Positions 24,248-31,784 of a stretch of DNA of 40,723 nt are shown in pieces (the first letter of the stretch is position 1; the number at the start of each line of letters is the position of its first letter). The notes under the pieces are model-generated. The model saw only the letters and a list, made by a program, of their open reading frames with translations. It had not been told where the DNA came from and made no database searches. The position numbers and the translations under genes are program-made. The stretch comes from Thermoplasmatota archaeon (GTDB taxonomy: Archaea; Thermoplasmatota; Thermoplasmata; Thermoplasmatales; Thermoplasmataceae): the NCBI GenBank assembly GCA_023379845.1, contig JAMCPG010000049.1, positions 1 to 40,723 of the forward strand, in the 5' to 3' direction.

Positions 24248-24373
24248 TAGGCACGATTCTGTCTTTGAACTGGGATTAGTATTGACTGACTTTTATTTTA
24301 ATGATTATTATTGACTGACTTTTATTTTAATGAGTGAATAAATCGCCCAAAACGTGGGATAAATACTACACAC
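24171..24373 (-). repeat. right terminal inverted repeat of the casposon (203 bp)
   Basis: Exact reverse complement of 19211-19413. It contains the mirrored pair of 25-bp repeats (24280-24304, 24309-24333). Its inner 77 bases encode the final codons and stop of the DNA polymerase, in a different frame from that used by the casposase end in the left copy. Confidence 0.95.
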
Positions 24374-24387
24374 GAAAAAATGTGCAG
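24374..24387. repeat. right copy of the casposon target-site duplication
   Basis: The bases gaaaaaatgtgcag are identical to 19197-19210. On the minus strand both copies encode the residues LHIFS of the split transporter. Confidence 0.93.
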
Positions 24388-25269
24388 GCTTTGTATTATA
24401 ATTGGACCATAATAAAATGGAATATTTATGCCAGTGATTTGCTGAAACATCATGAAAAGCCCTACAATAATAAAAGCTCTCTTGACACCTGGTGTCATCA
24501 CTCTTTTCTTAGTAGTGCTTATGGGATATTCCTTTAGCAGTTCCTGCTCATCTGTTTCAATGCCTAGGGTCTTGAACGACTTTACGGCCGCTTCGTATTT
24601 GCCTTTACTTACAAGCCATCTGGGGGATTCTGGCATAACGAACCTAAATGCTAGACCTATTATCGCGGGTATTGCTGCAAAACCCAGAAGCAGCCTCCAA
24701 TCCAGTGTGAAAGCGCTTGAAGGAATGCCATAAAGAACCGCGAGTCATATTATGTACGCGCCAAGTATTCCGACGGTTATCATCCATTGCTGGAGTATCC
24801 CGAGACTTCCTCTCTTATTCTTTGGAGCCCATTCAGAAATATAAGAAGTTGCGATGGCCGAATCCGCGCCCACAGCTATTCCTATAATTGTGCGAGAGAC
24901 AAGGAGCATCAAAAGGTTGACACTTATAGCAGAAAGTATTGCCCCGAGCGTATAGAGAAATGCATCAAAAATGAGCATATACTTCCTTCCATACCTGTCA
25001 ATCAGAGATGCAGATACAAGAGCACCAGCTGCGGCTCCTAACGATACTCCAGAAAAAAGGTATCCTGTTATGAAAGGGCTTGTAGCTGATGAAATAAAGG
25101 ATTTAGGAAGAAATCCTTCGACTATGGCAATGTTTGTGGTATCATAACCAAACAAGAAACCTCCAACAGTAGCAAGCAAGGTTAAAAATCAATAGAACCT
25201 GCTTGCTTTGCTGTTATCAAGTCTGTCCAGGATTTTAGATTCGGCGATAGATTCCATCAGATCTGGCAT
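24374..25269 (-). pseudogene. 5' part of the MFS sugar-porter-like gene, with two in-frame TGA codons
   Basis: The fragment encodes the first 298 or so residues of an MFS sugar porter: LATVGGFLFGYDTTN in helix 1, DRYGRKYML in the loop 2-3 motif, PESPRWLVSKGKYE in the central loop and MFQQITGINIPFYYGP in helix 7. The ATG at 25269 follows a tataaatata box. Two TGA codons interrupt the frame, at codon 27 (25189-25191, where a Trp codon would fit) and codon 175 (24745-24747). TGA ends many other genes here, so recoding is unlikely. The casposon cuts the frame at codon 298-299. The gene is therefore dead both by insertion and by nonsense mutation. Confidence 0.88.
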
Positions 25270-25279
25270 AGCTATCAGC

Positions 25280-25296
25280 GCACTATATTTATAGAT
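25280..25296 (-). promoter_or_regulatory. TATA box of the split transporter gene
   Basis: On the minus strand a tataaatata box lies about 20-25 bases before ATG 25269. It supports that ATG as the original start and shows that the promoter is still intact although the gene is broken. The rest of 25297-25500 shows nothing else I can support. Confidence 0.5.
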
Positions 25297-25520
25297 GGTG
25301 AATCCGAGAGTTGATAGGCTAAATGTGAATATGGTTTAGAAGAATGTATTGTGCTTCCACTAATGCATGAGCCAGATCATATGCGAATCAGCCAAAAATA
25401 ATGGCGGCATTGAACAATTATGGATATAGCAGGACCCACGAAAAATAGACTAAATTAAGCACAAGACGAATTGTTTTCCTTGGCGTGGATATTTAAAAAT
25501 TATGGTCTTTAAATTTTAAG

Positions 25521-25601
25521 CGCCGCGGGAGAGATTCGAACTCCCGATCCACAAGGGAACCAGATCTCAAGTCTGGCGCCGTACCACTGGGCCACCGCGG
25601 C
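25521..25601 (-). tRNA. tRNA-Ser (anticodon UGA)
   Basis: The reverse strand folds into a cloverleaf of 81 bases. It has a 7-bp acceptor GCCGCGG/CCGCGGC, a D arm, an anticodon stem CCAGA/UCUGG around the loop CUUGAGA (anticodon UGA), a 14-base variable arm as in class II tRNAs, a T arm GGGAG-UUCGAAU-CUCUC, and discriminator G, as expected for serine. CCA is not encoded and no intron is seen. An AT-rich stretch follows the 3' end and probably ends transcription. Confidence 0.93.
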
Positions 25602-25671
25602 TTTCCTGCATTGAAGATACAGGCTAATCTCCGCAAAGCAATAAACCCTAATTTATCTTTGCTGTCTTGTC

Positions 25672-26238
25672 TCACAATGAATGTCCTTCGTTGAACTTCT
25701 CAAACAGGACTTCATCAACAAAGCCATGCCCCCGCACAAAGGAATGCTTGTGGTATCGTCCGCATTCCTTGAAACCGTTTTTGACAAGCACCCTCATAGA
25801 GGCGGTATTAGGCTCGAACACCGCTGAGACAAGTTTTCTCAAATTAAGGGTCCCAAAGCAAAACTCTACTGCAAGTGAAACCGCCTCTGTAGAATACCCC
25901 CTTCCCCAGGATCCCTTTGCAAGAAAGTAACCTAAGACTCCGGATCCATTTGAAAAGTTAATTTCTCTTACGCCAACAACTCCAACGATTTCGGCACTGC
26001 TGTTCTCCACAATTGCAAAGTGTCTGCTGTCCTGCTCCTTTTGGCCAAGTGTCCTGACCCACTCCAACTCTTCATGTTCATACATCATACGACCAGGGTT
26101 CGAGAGATACCTGTGGACATCTGGATCGTTGATAACACTGAATAAAAAAGGAACATCGGTTTCAAGAAGAATGCCCAACGAGACTTTTTTTCCAGTCTGA
26201 AGCAAAGGTCTGACGCTTTCCATTAGCCTCTCATGCAT
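25672..26238 (-). CDS. GNAT family N-acetyltransferase (RimJ/RimL-like)
   Basis: The 188-residue protein has the GNAT fold and is close to the RimJ/RimL branch that acetylates N-terminal or other primary amines using acetyl-CoA. Seen in order: VSLGILLETDVPFLFSVINDPDVHRYL at the N terminus, FAIVENSSAEIVGVVGVREI (beta strands 2-4), LGYFLAKGSWGRGYSTEA with the acetyl-CoA loop (R/Q-x-x-G-x-G/A) and NTASMRVLVKNGFKECGRY at the C-terminal helix, typical of the branch. It follows the L15e gene on the same strand after 15 bases, so it may be co-transcribed. Acceptor unknown; ribosomal protein or small amine both fit. Confidence 0.88.
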   Translation of the reverse strand: MHERLMESVRPLLQTGKKVSLGILLETDVPFLFSVINDPDVHRYLSNPGRMMYEHEELEWVRTLGQKEQDSRHFAIVENSSAEIVGVVGVREINFSNGSGVLGYFLAKGSWGRGYSTEAVSLAVEFCFGTLNLRKLVSAVFEPNTASMRVLVKNGFKECGRYHKHSFVRGHGFVDEVLFEKFNEGHSL

Positions 26239-26253
26239 GAAATGAAGATTAGA

Positions 26254-26847
26254 TTATCTCCTTAATCTTCCATTGGATCTTATAGAGGGTCTGCTCTTAT
26301 TGCTTCCAGTCCTGCCTGTCCTCAGTCCCCTGCCCTTGAATCCGGCTGAAGTCAATCCCCTGTAAACCCTTCCGGTATTCTGGGGCTCAGATATCCACGA
26401 AATCTGCTTTTTCCCGTGTATCTCTGGAGCAGCCTTGTCGACCATTATGATTTCATAATATTTGTAAAGACCGTCTTCGCCCACGTAGTAAGAGTTGAGC
26501 ACTTCCATGTTTGGATACTTATCAGCTGCTCTTTCCTCAGCCATCCACTGAATGCTTTTCTTAACGGTGAGTTTACTGTAGGCCATCCTTCTGGGCCTCC
26601 TTCCTCCCATGATTTTCGGCCTGTTTCTTCCGCCTCTCCTGACCCTCGACCTCACGACTATATATCCTTCCTTGGCCTTGTATCCGAGGGCCCTTGCCCT
26701 GTCGAGCCTGGTTGGGTATTCTACCCTGTGAGTAGACGGACCACGTCTCCAAGAAATCATCCTCTCCTTCTGCAAGGGGTAAATTTCTGATTCTTTGAGC
26801 GACTTCCATCCATTTCGCATAAGTGAATATGTAGTTAATGTTGGCAT
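26254..26847 (-). CDS. rpl15e: 50S ribosomal protein L15e
   Basis: This very basic 197-residue protein belongs to the archaeal/eukaryal L15e family of the large subunit, which binds 23S rRNA. Typical segments are [46 protein letters not shown] and [12 protein letters not shown] at the C terminus. Length and composition are normal. A TATA-like atatttatag box lies 50-60 bases before the ATG. The protein is absent from bacteria, which supports the archaeal origin of the window. The GNAT gene lies directly downstream. Confidence 0.96.
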   Translation of the reverse strand: MPTLTTYSLMRNGWKSLKESEIYPLQKERMISWRRGPSTHRVEYPTRLDRARALGYKAKEGYIVVRSRVRRGGRNRPKIMGGRRPRRMAYSKLTVKKSIQWMAEERAADKYPNMEVLNSYYVGEDGLYKYYEIIMVDKAAPEIHGKKQISWISEPQNTGRVYRGLTSAGFKGRGLRTGRTGSNKSRPSIRSNGRLRR

Positions 26848-26967
26848 TGATTATCTTCCTTCAGACTATTCCCGTAACTGTAGGTCGGCAATTCAAGAAG
26901 CTATAAATATCTTGGCAAACCTCTAAATTTTTTCCAGAAATCATTGAGGAATGGCACTGCAGGCTAA

Positions 26968-27480
26968 TCAATTCTCTACAATCTTGATGTGATCCTGGAG
27001 CTTCTCAATAAACGCATTCAAGCTTGAAGACTCAAGTTTCTTGACGGAGCTGTTCTTTATAAGAACTCCATTTACGAGTCCTACGAGCAGTATTGCACGA
27101 AGTCCACTGTCAGAGGAATTAACATCTTTCATGAAGGTCTTAATGTAACGATCAGTTTTCGTTCTTCCAAGATCCTCCATCATCTTGTTGATTGCTCTCC
27201 TCATCCCAGGGAGCTGATCCTTGGAAACGATAAGGTTTAGGTTGGTTTCTGGGTTTATTTTCGAAGGATCATCGGAATCATCAATCCATTTCGATATGTC
27301 AAGTTTCCACAATGTTTCGCATAACGTTCTAGAGGCGATTCTTTTACTTGAAAATCTGAGGCTTCTCAGGTCATAGGTCACGTTCTTCCCACTTTCAGAG
27401 ACCTTCCTGTTATTTATGACTTCCAATGTTGTCGCAACCACTTCCGATAGTGTCAATCTTTTCCCTTGTATATAATTCAT
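26968..27480 (-). CDS. protein of unknown function
   Basis: I do not recognise this 170-residue soluble protein. It looks alpha-helical, with a basic N-terminal half, an acidic middle (DISKWIDDSDD) and a C-terminal helix with heptad-like leucines. The codon pattern resembles its neighbours. The ATG at 27480 is preceded by an AT-rich stretch. It stands alone between the L15e gene and the exporter gene. Confidence 0.55.
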   Translation of the reverse strand: MNYIQGKRLTLSEVVATTLEVINNRKVSESGKNVTYDLRSLRFSSKRIASRTLCETLWKLDISKWIDDSDDPSKINPETNLNLIVSKDQLPGMRRAINKMMEDLGRTKTDRYIKTFMKDVNSSDSGLRAILLVGLVNGVLIKNSSVKKLESSSLNAFIEKLQDHIKIVEN

Positions 27481-27552
27481 TGATAATTATTAAAATTGAT
27501 GGTACATCAAAGCTGTACTCTAAATGAAAGTTGCAAACAGTACTTTTCTGCA

Positions 27553-29052
27553 TTATGCAGCATCTGTCTGCTTTTCAGGGAGTTCTGACTTCTTGTCAGC
27601 TACTTTGTTTCCCTTGAAATATATAACTTCATGAGCAAAGGCAACAATGACGGCCGACACTAGAAATGCAGCAAAGGCAAGCAGGAAAGAGAATTCGTAT
27701 CCGAAATGCGTTGGTATAGGTATATCGTACGGCGATCCATGAATGGCGGCAATCGAGTATGTGGCAAGAATAGCACCTGCCAGTGAGGCTCCCACACTGC
27801 TCCCAAGGTTCCTGAAAGTACCGTTCATTGATGTCGCCAATCCCATGTCTCTTGGTTCAACTGAGAGTACAAGTATGTTTATGATAGACGCATTCATTAT
27901 TGATAACCCGGCACCTATCACGAAACCGTAAACAAGCGTCATGATGAACGAAGGCTGCGTCGCTTCGAGCAAGAATCCTGCTGCAGCAACCAGCGGACCT
28001 ACTACGGACATCTGCTTGACTCCTATTCTTGTGATTATTGAACCGGTGATAGGGCCAAAAATCAGGGTCCCAATGGCAAACGGGACCAGTGAAAGGCCAG
28101 TGTCTAATATGCTAAAGCTGAAGCCATAAGGGATAGGTGACTCAAATCTGTACGTTAGAGCCTGCATTGCCAGGAACATCCCAAGTCCGGATATGGCCAG
28201 GACCACGTTTGGTATCCAGACATTTCTTTTTGAAAGCAACCTTGAATCCAGTATAGCCTCAAGGCCGCGCTTGGAGTATGATCTTTCGTACAGGAATGTG
28301 GGTACGAAGAGGATCACGCCTGCCATGATCATGCCGACAACAGTTATTGAAGTCCAGCCTATGAGCGCACCCTCAGACAGGCCGAAAACCACGAGACCGA
28401 GTGCAATGGCAAAAATACCTGCACCGAAATAGTCTACGCGGGTTCCAGGTCTCCTGTATGCCGATTCCTTTATGTAAATATAGGCAACAGCCACCAGGGC
28501 GAACACGAATGGAAAAGCGGTATGATACGTGTACCTCCACCCAAGATCGTTGGATACCAGCGACCCGAGGGGAAGACTCACTGCAAACCCTGCACCGAAC
28601 ATGGCACTCAGCAGGGCCTGCGCTTTAGGCACTAGCCTGCGTGGGAACTCCTCCCTTACGAGACTCATTCCGAGCGGCATGACAGTCAATCCGATTCCCT
28701 GTACCCCACGAGAAATGAGCATGTAGGTGAAATTCGGTGAGAATCCCGTAGATACGACAGCCACGGCATAAATAAGCAGAACAATGACCAGCAACCTCTT
28801 CTTGCCGTAAATATCGCCGAGTTTTCCAACTATCGGGCTGACGGAAACTCCAGTCACCAGATAGACTGAAAGAAGCAGGCTCACCTGTGATATAGATACC
28901 TTGAATTCTGATGCTATAGAGAGAAGGGACGGCGTGAGCATCCCCTCGACGTACATTACTATCATTATAAGCATTGCAAGGATCAGCATAACCCTGGTCG
29001 TGTATGCTTTGTCATAGTCTTCCTTAATATCGTCTGTTTTCATTGTTTTCAT
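27553..29052 (-). CDS. MFS multidrug exporter, DHA2-like (14 segments)
   Basis: The 499-residue membrane protein has about 14 hydrophobic segments, as in the DHA2 drug:H+ antiporter group. Motif A appears as GKLGDIYGKKRLL in the loop 2-3, motif C-like glycine/proline pattern AMFGAGFAVSLPLGSL in helix 5, and the second-half copy near residue 320. Such carriers expel drugs, toxins or metabolites in exchange for protons. Its first codons overlap the stop of the upstream MarR gene by four bases, so the pair is an operon and the MarR protein probably controls it in response to a substrate of the pump. Confidence 0.9.
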   Translation of the reverse strand: MKTMKTDDIKEDYDKAYTTRVMLILAMLIMIVMYVEGMLTPSLLSIASEFKVSISQVSLLLSVYLVTGVSVSPIVGKLGDIYGKKRLLVIVLLIYAVAVVSTGFSPNFTYMLISRGVQGIGLTVMPLGMSLVREEFPRRLVPKAQALLSAMFGAGFAVSLPLGSLVSNDLGWRYTYHTAFPFVFALVAVAYIYIKESAYRRPGTRVDYFGAGIFAIALGLVVFGLSEGALIGWTSITVVGMIMAGVILFVPTFLYERSYSKRGLEAILDSRLLSKRNVWIPNVVLAISGLGMFLAMQALTYRFESPIPYGFSFSILDTGLSLVPFAIGTLIFGPITGSIITRIGVKQMSVVGPLVAAAGFLLEATQPSFIMTLVYGFVIGAGLSIMNASIINILVLSVEPRDMGLATSMNGTFRNLGSSVGASLAGAILATYSIAAIHGSPYDIPIPTHFGYEFSFLLAFAAFLVSAVIVAFAHEVIYFKGNKVADKKSELPEKQTDAA

Positions 29053-29510
29053 TCTTCCATTGTTTTCAAAGTCATGGATTCCATTAATTGCAGCAGAATG
29101 TTAAGCGATTTCTTGAGGGACACAAGGTCCTCTTCGGAGGATTCTTTTATAAACTCCTTGAAGATGCCATCATATATCGAAGAGAGCTTGCTCAGTTTCT
29201 CCTCCCCTTGCGATGTTAAATGCAGAGTATAGCTTCTCCTGTCCATTTCACTATGGACCCTGTGAACCAGGTTCATGCTTTCCAGATTATCGATAAGGCT
29301 GGTTATTGTTGGCTTAGAGACTTCAATTATCTCTGACAGCGTTGTGAGCTGTTGCGGACCATGCATAAACAGGTAATGCATTATCAGGTACGCAGGTCTG
29401 GATATATGCTCTTTCCTGAGGAAATATGACTGGAAAGCCATCATTTCCTTGACGACATCCTTCCAGCATTTCACTAGTTCCCCCGCACCCATCTTATCAT
29501 TCTGAGCCAT
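29049..29510 (-). CDS. MarR family transcription regulator
   Basis: The 153-residue protein has a MarR fold: helices at residues 8-55, a helix-turn-helix at about 64-92 (LTTLSEIIEVSKPTITSLIDNLESMNLVHR), and the wing with the Asp-Arg-Arg signature (SEMDRRSYTLHLT). A C-terminal dimer helix follows. A TTG 13 codons upstream is open but the ATG at 29510 fits family length and lies beyond the promoter. It overlaps the exporter gene by four bases. It probably represses its own operon at the palindrome just upstream and releases it on binding a phenolic or hydrophobic ligand. Confidence 0.9.
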   Translation of the reverse strand: MAQNDKMGAGELVKCWKDVVKEMMAFQSYFLRKEHISRPAYLIMHYLFMHGPQQLTTLSEIIEVSKPTITSLIDNLESMNLVHRVHSEMDRRSYTLHLTSQGEEKLSKLSSIYDGIFKEFIKESSEEDLVSLKKSLNILLQLMESMTLKTMEE

Positions 29511-29539
29511 AACTTTCTGTCCGGTAAATTGCTTATATG

Positions 29540-29586
29540 TATATAACAATTAGTACAGACTAACTATTAGTTTTATATAACAATTA
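29540..29586 (-). promoter_or_regulatory. MarR operon promoter with palindrome and flanking direct repeats
   Basis: A perfect 11-base palindrome, aacta-t-tagtt (29562-29572), is framed by two copies of tatataacaatta (29540-29552 and 29574-29586). The proximal copy holds a TATA-like tatata in a suitable place before ATG 29510. MarR proteins bind such inverted repeats over promoters. Binding by this MarR is inferred. Confidence 0.45.
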
Positions 29587-29893
29587 AGAAATTACGAAAT
29601 TGGCTCAAAAGATGGGCTTTCTGGCTAATACTTTGTCATAAGCTCTTGCACGTACTTCGAAGAAATGTTACATCAACTAGAGGCTTTGAATATAGAAAAT
29701 ATTCCGAAAATAGTCGAGTCACGTTACATTAATTAACCAAAATTAGGCAGATGACTTGCCTCCTATTACTCGAAAGAAAGTGCACATTAAATCAGAGAAG
29801 GCGAGAAAACTTTTCTGCTAGCACTCAATTCACGAATGGCAAATCTATTTTTAAATATCAGTATAAAGATAGTATATTTATGTTCGAACTTTT
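29587..29893. other. 307-base stretch without a supported gene
   Basis: No convincing frame, tRNA or hairpin is seen. It is AT-rich and contains a run atttttaaatat near 29848 that may end transcription of the oxidoreductase gene on the minus strand. A 63-codon plus-strand frame from 29751 has no recognisable features and runs into the oxidoreductase gene, so I do not call it. Confidence 0.4.
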
Positions 29894-30865
29894 CTATTTC
29901 GCGTTTTCGTATATCATTAACACTGTCTCCAGGTCTCTATAAGCAAGCTCAGGCGAGTAAGGAACCTCTTCGTTTTTTTCAACCGCTTTCAGGAATCCGG
30001 ATATTTCGGCGTCGAAAACATCCACTTCCTCTATTTCCTGAATCCTGCCATTCAGTACCGGAACACCGAACGCCGTATTAGGGCGGTGTGAACTTATATT
30101 ATCTCTCTCTCCTCTGTATTCGTATATGCTACCTTTGGTCCCTATGACCTCATAAGCTGGTACATCGGGGGGAGACATATAGTTCCATGAATAGTAGAAA
30201 ATACCGGTTGCACCGGATTTGAATCGGATCAGCGATACGGTATTATCTTCACCTTCTATCGATGCTTTGCCCTTATATACCCTTGACTCTAGGTCTCTGT
30301 ATTCTCCTCCAAGATCAAGCAGTGCTTCGATAAAGTGTATTCCCCCATCAATCAGGGCACCTCCTCCCATTAGTTTTTCGCTTGTCCTCCAGCCATCCAA
30401 TTCTTGAAAGTTCCACTGGCTCCTTACTATTATGGTGTGTACTTTGCCTATCAGTCCTTCTTTAAGATATTGAATTGCATGTCGCAGGGATGAATCAAAA
30501 TAATACTGTTCGGCAACCATGAATTTTACTTTATTATTCCTCGATTCGGTAATCATGTCCCTTGCTTCTTCCAATGTAGTCGCTATGGGTTTTTCTATCA
30601 TAACATGCTTCTTGTTCCTCATGGCTCTTGTGGCCAGGTCCCTGTGCATGTAGTGAGGCATGACCATATCCATAATATCATGGGAAGAATTCATGGCCTC
30701 GTTAAGATCGCTATAAGTTTTCCTGACATGATATTCCTCCCTGTATCTTCTCAAAACATCTTCATTTCTTGAAAACACCGAAAAGTCATATCCTAGCCTT
30801 TCGTAACTATTTGCGTGCGTAAAACCGAACCGATTTCCTCCAAGTAATAGTATATCCGTGATTAT
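29894..30865 (-). CDS. Gfo/Idh/MocA family oxidoreductase (no canonical start codon)
   Basis: The family reduces or oxidises sugars and related compounds with NAD(P). Present are KHVMIEKPIATTLEEARDM with the EKP motif, the catalytic-helix region GGGALIDGGIHFIEAL and the sheet domain that follows. Oddity: only GTG at 30778 is a usual start, and it would remove the first strand and glycine loop of the nucleotide-binding fold. The frame is open 29 more codons, reading ILLLGGNRFGFTHA, to a TGA at 30866-30868. The first codon after it is ATA (30863-30865). The full length of about 323 residues fits the family, so an ATA (or ATC/ACG) start or a mutated start is likely. Confidence 0.82.
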   Translation of the reverse strand: MITDILLLGGNRFGFTHANSYERLGYDFSVFSRNEDVLRRYREEYHVRKTYSDLNEAMNSSHDIMDMVMPHYMHRDLATRAMRNKKHVMIEKPIATTLEEARDMITESRNNKVKFMVAEQYYFDSSLRHAIQYLKEGLIGKVHTIIVRSQWNFQELDGWRTSEKLMGGGALIDGGIHFIEALLDLGGEYRDLESRVYKGKASIEGEDNTVSLIRFKSGATGIFYYSWNYMSPPDVPAYEVIGTKGSIYEYRGERDNISSHRPNTAFGVPVLNGRIQEIEEVDVFDAEISGFLKAVEKNEEVPYSPELAYRDLETVLMIYENAK

Positions 30866-31070
30866 TCAATATCTACGCAGTACTTAGTATTTTCACTTCT
30901 CTTTTCATTAATAGTGCATGAATTAGAGACTTGTCCTGTTTAAAATAAAAAGCAAGCCCTATCCTTAAATGCCTTATAGAAAGGCATATATGTTGGCGGA
31001 TTGAAAATAACTTTGACGTAAGAAAGACCTAAATAGTGTAATTTATCTATTCTGCTCCACTGATCCGGTG

Positions 31071-31775
31071 ATGAGTAAAGATAGCTTCCTATTCAAGAAA
31101 GGGGAATTGCAGTTGCGAAAATTATTCCTTCTCATGTTTTTGTTGGAAATATCCATATTCATAGTTATTTCGTCAATCCCCTTAAAGGATGCAGCTCTTT
31201 ACAATGAGTTCAAGCAGCAGCAATCATCTATCATTACGCTGCCTCTTCTCCCAATGATATTCTCCATATTCCCTCATAACCTTGAGGTAGCAAGCCTTGA
31301 GTTAATCCCTATCCTTGGGCAGTTCTTCTACATTCTTTCAGCGGTTACAACTTCGCTGATTCTAGCGGTTGAGGGGACAGCGAATGGCACTCTTGGACTA
31401 GTTTATTTCCTCAGTTTAGCACTGCTGCCGGATACATGGATAGAGTTGCCATCTTACGCAGTCACGACAAGCACTGGGATCTACTTTCTATACCTTCTTG
31501 TAAAGAAGAGGTCGCTGCTTAGATCAAAGTCCAAAAAGATATTGCTAAACTACGTGTTCGCTGCTGCAGAACTTTTGATAGCCGCAACGTTCGAATCGGA
31601 AGCAATAATAATGGAAACAACGTATGCAAGTCCGTACAACTTCTTTGGACCGCTTCTTCTATGGTTGCCAGCAATTGCAGTTATCATTTTCCTAGTTTTC
31701 ATATACAGAAAAATCAATAAAGATGAATATAGCCATTACGGTATTGAAGCAGAACCTGCGATGATGGTCCAATAA
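31071..31775 (+). CDS. SpoIIM/DUF95-like integral membrane protein
   Basis: The 234-residue protein has five hydrophobic segments. The pattern IFPHNLEVASLELIPILGQFFYILSA, then a loop, then LLPDTWIELPSYAVTTSTGIYFL resembles the SpoIIM (DUF95) family, in which a P-H-x-x-x-E-L-P segment follows an N-x(n)-G helix; here the His is replaced by Asp. The C terminus is polar and acidic. In bacteria SpoIIM acts in membrane remodelling; archaeal roles are unknown. A GTG codon precedes the chosen ATG. A taatttatc box lies about 27 bases upstream. The match is weak to moderate. Confidence 0.6.
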   Translation: MSKDSFLFKKGELQLRKLFLLMFLLEISIFIVISSIPLKDAALYNEFKQQQSSIITLPLLPMIFSIFPHNLEVASLELIPILGQFFYILSAVTTSLILAVEGTANGTLGLVYFLSLALLPDTWIELPSYAVTTSTGIYFLYLLVKKRSLLRSKSKKILLNYVFAAAELLIAATFESEAIIMETTYASPYNFFGPLLLWLPAIAVIIFLVFIYRKINKDEYSHYGIEAEPAMMVQ

Positions 31776-31784
31776 TGACAATAA

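Larger units (their letters stand above)
19211..24373. mobile_element. complete casposon (5,163 bp) with casposase and family B DNA polymerase
   Basis: A self-contained element is bounded by 203-bp inverted repeats and a 14-bp target duplication. It carries a Cas1-family integrase on the left, minus strand, and a six-gene plus-strand operon ending in a family B DNA polymerase. The Cas1 homologue with no cas2, cas4 or CRISPR array nearby, the polymerase, the inverted repeats and the duplication size together define a casposon (self-synthesising DNA transposon). The polymerase looks protein-primed, as in thaumarchaeal casposons. The element is markedly AT-rich with A/T-ending codons, unlike its flanks, showing recent acquisition. 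Identical repeats and duplications suggest recent insertion. It is small for the group. Confidence 0.95.

Noticed and set aside
24745-25191. TGA codons in the transporter as evidence of UGA recoding (a tRNA-Ser with anticodon UGA lies nearby)
   Set aside because: TGA ends many intact genes in the window. Anticodon UGA reads UCA, not UGA, so the tRNA is unrelated. Nonsense mutation is simpler.
25521-25601. Possibility that the casposon had targeted the tRNA-Ser gene
   Set aside because: The tRNA is intact and more than 1.1 kb from the right end. The duplication lies within the transporter gene.
25493-25675. A 60-codon minus-strand frame across the tRNA-Ser
   Set aside because: It overlaps the tRNA over most of its length; spurious.
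29751-29942. A 63-codon plus-strand frame before the oxidoreductase gene
   Set aside because: It has no recognisable motif or spacing to a promoter and its second half is antisense to the oxidoreductase gene.
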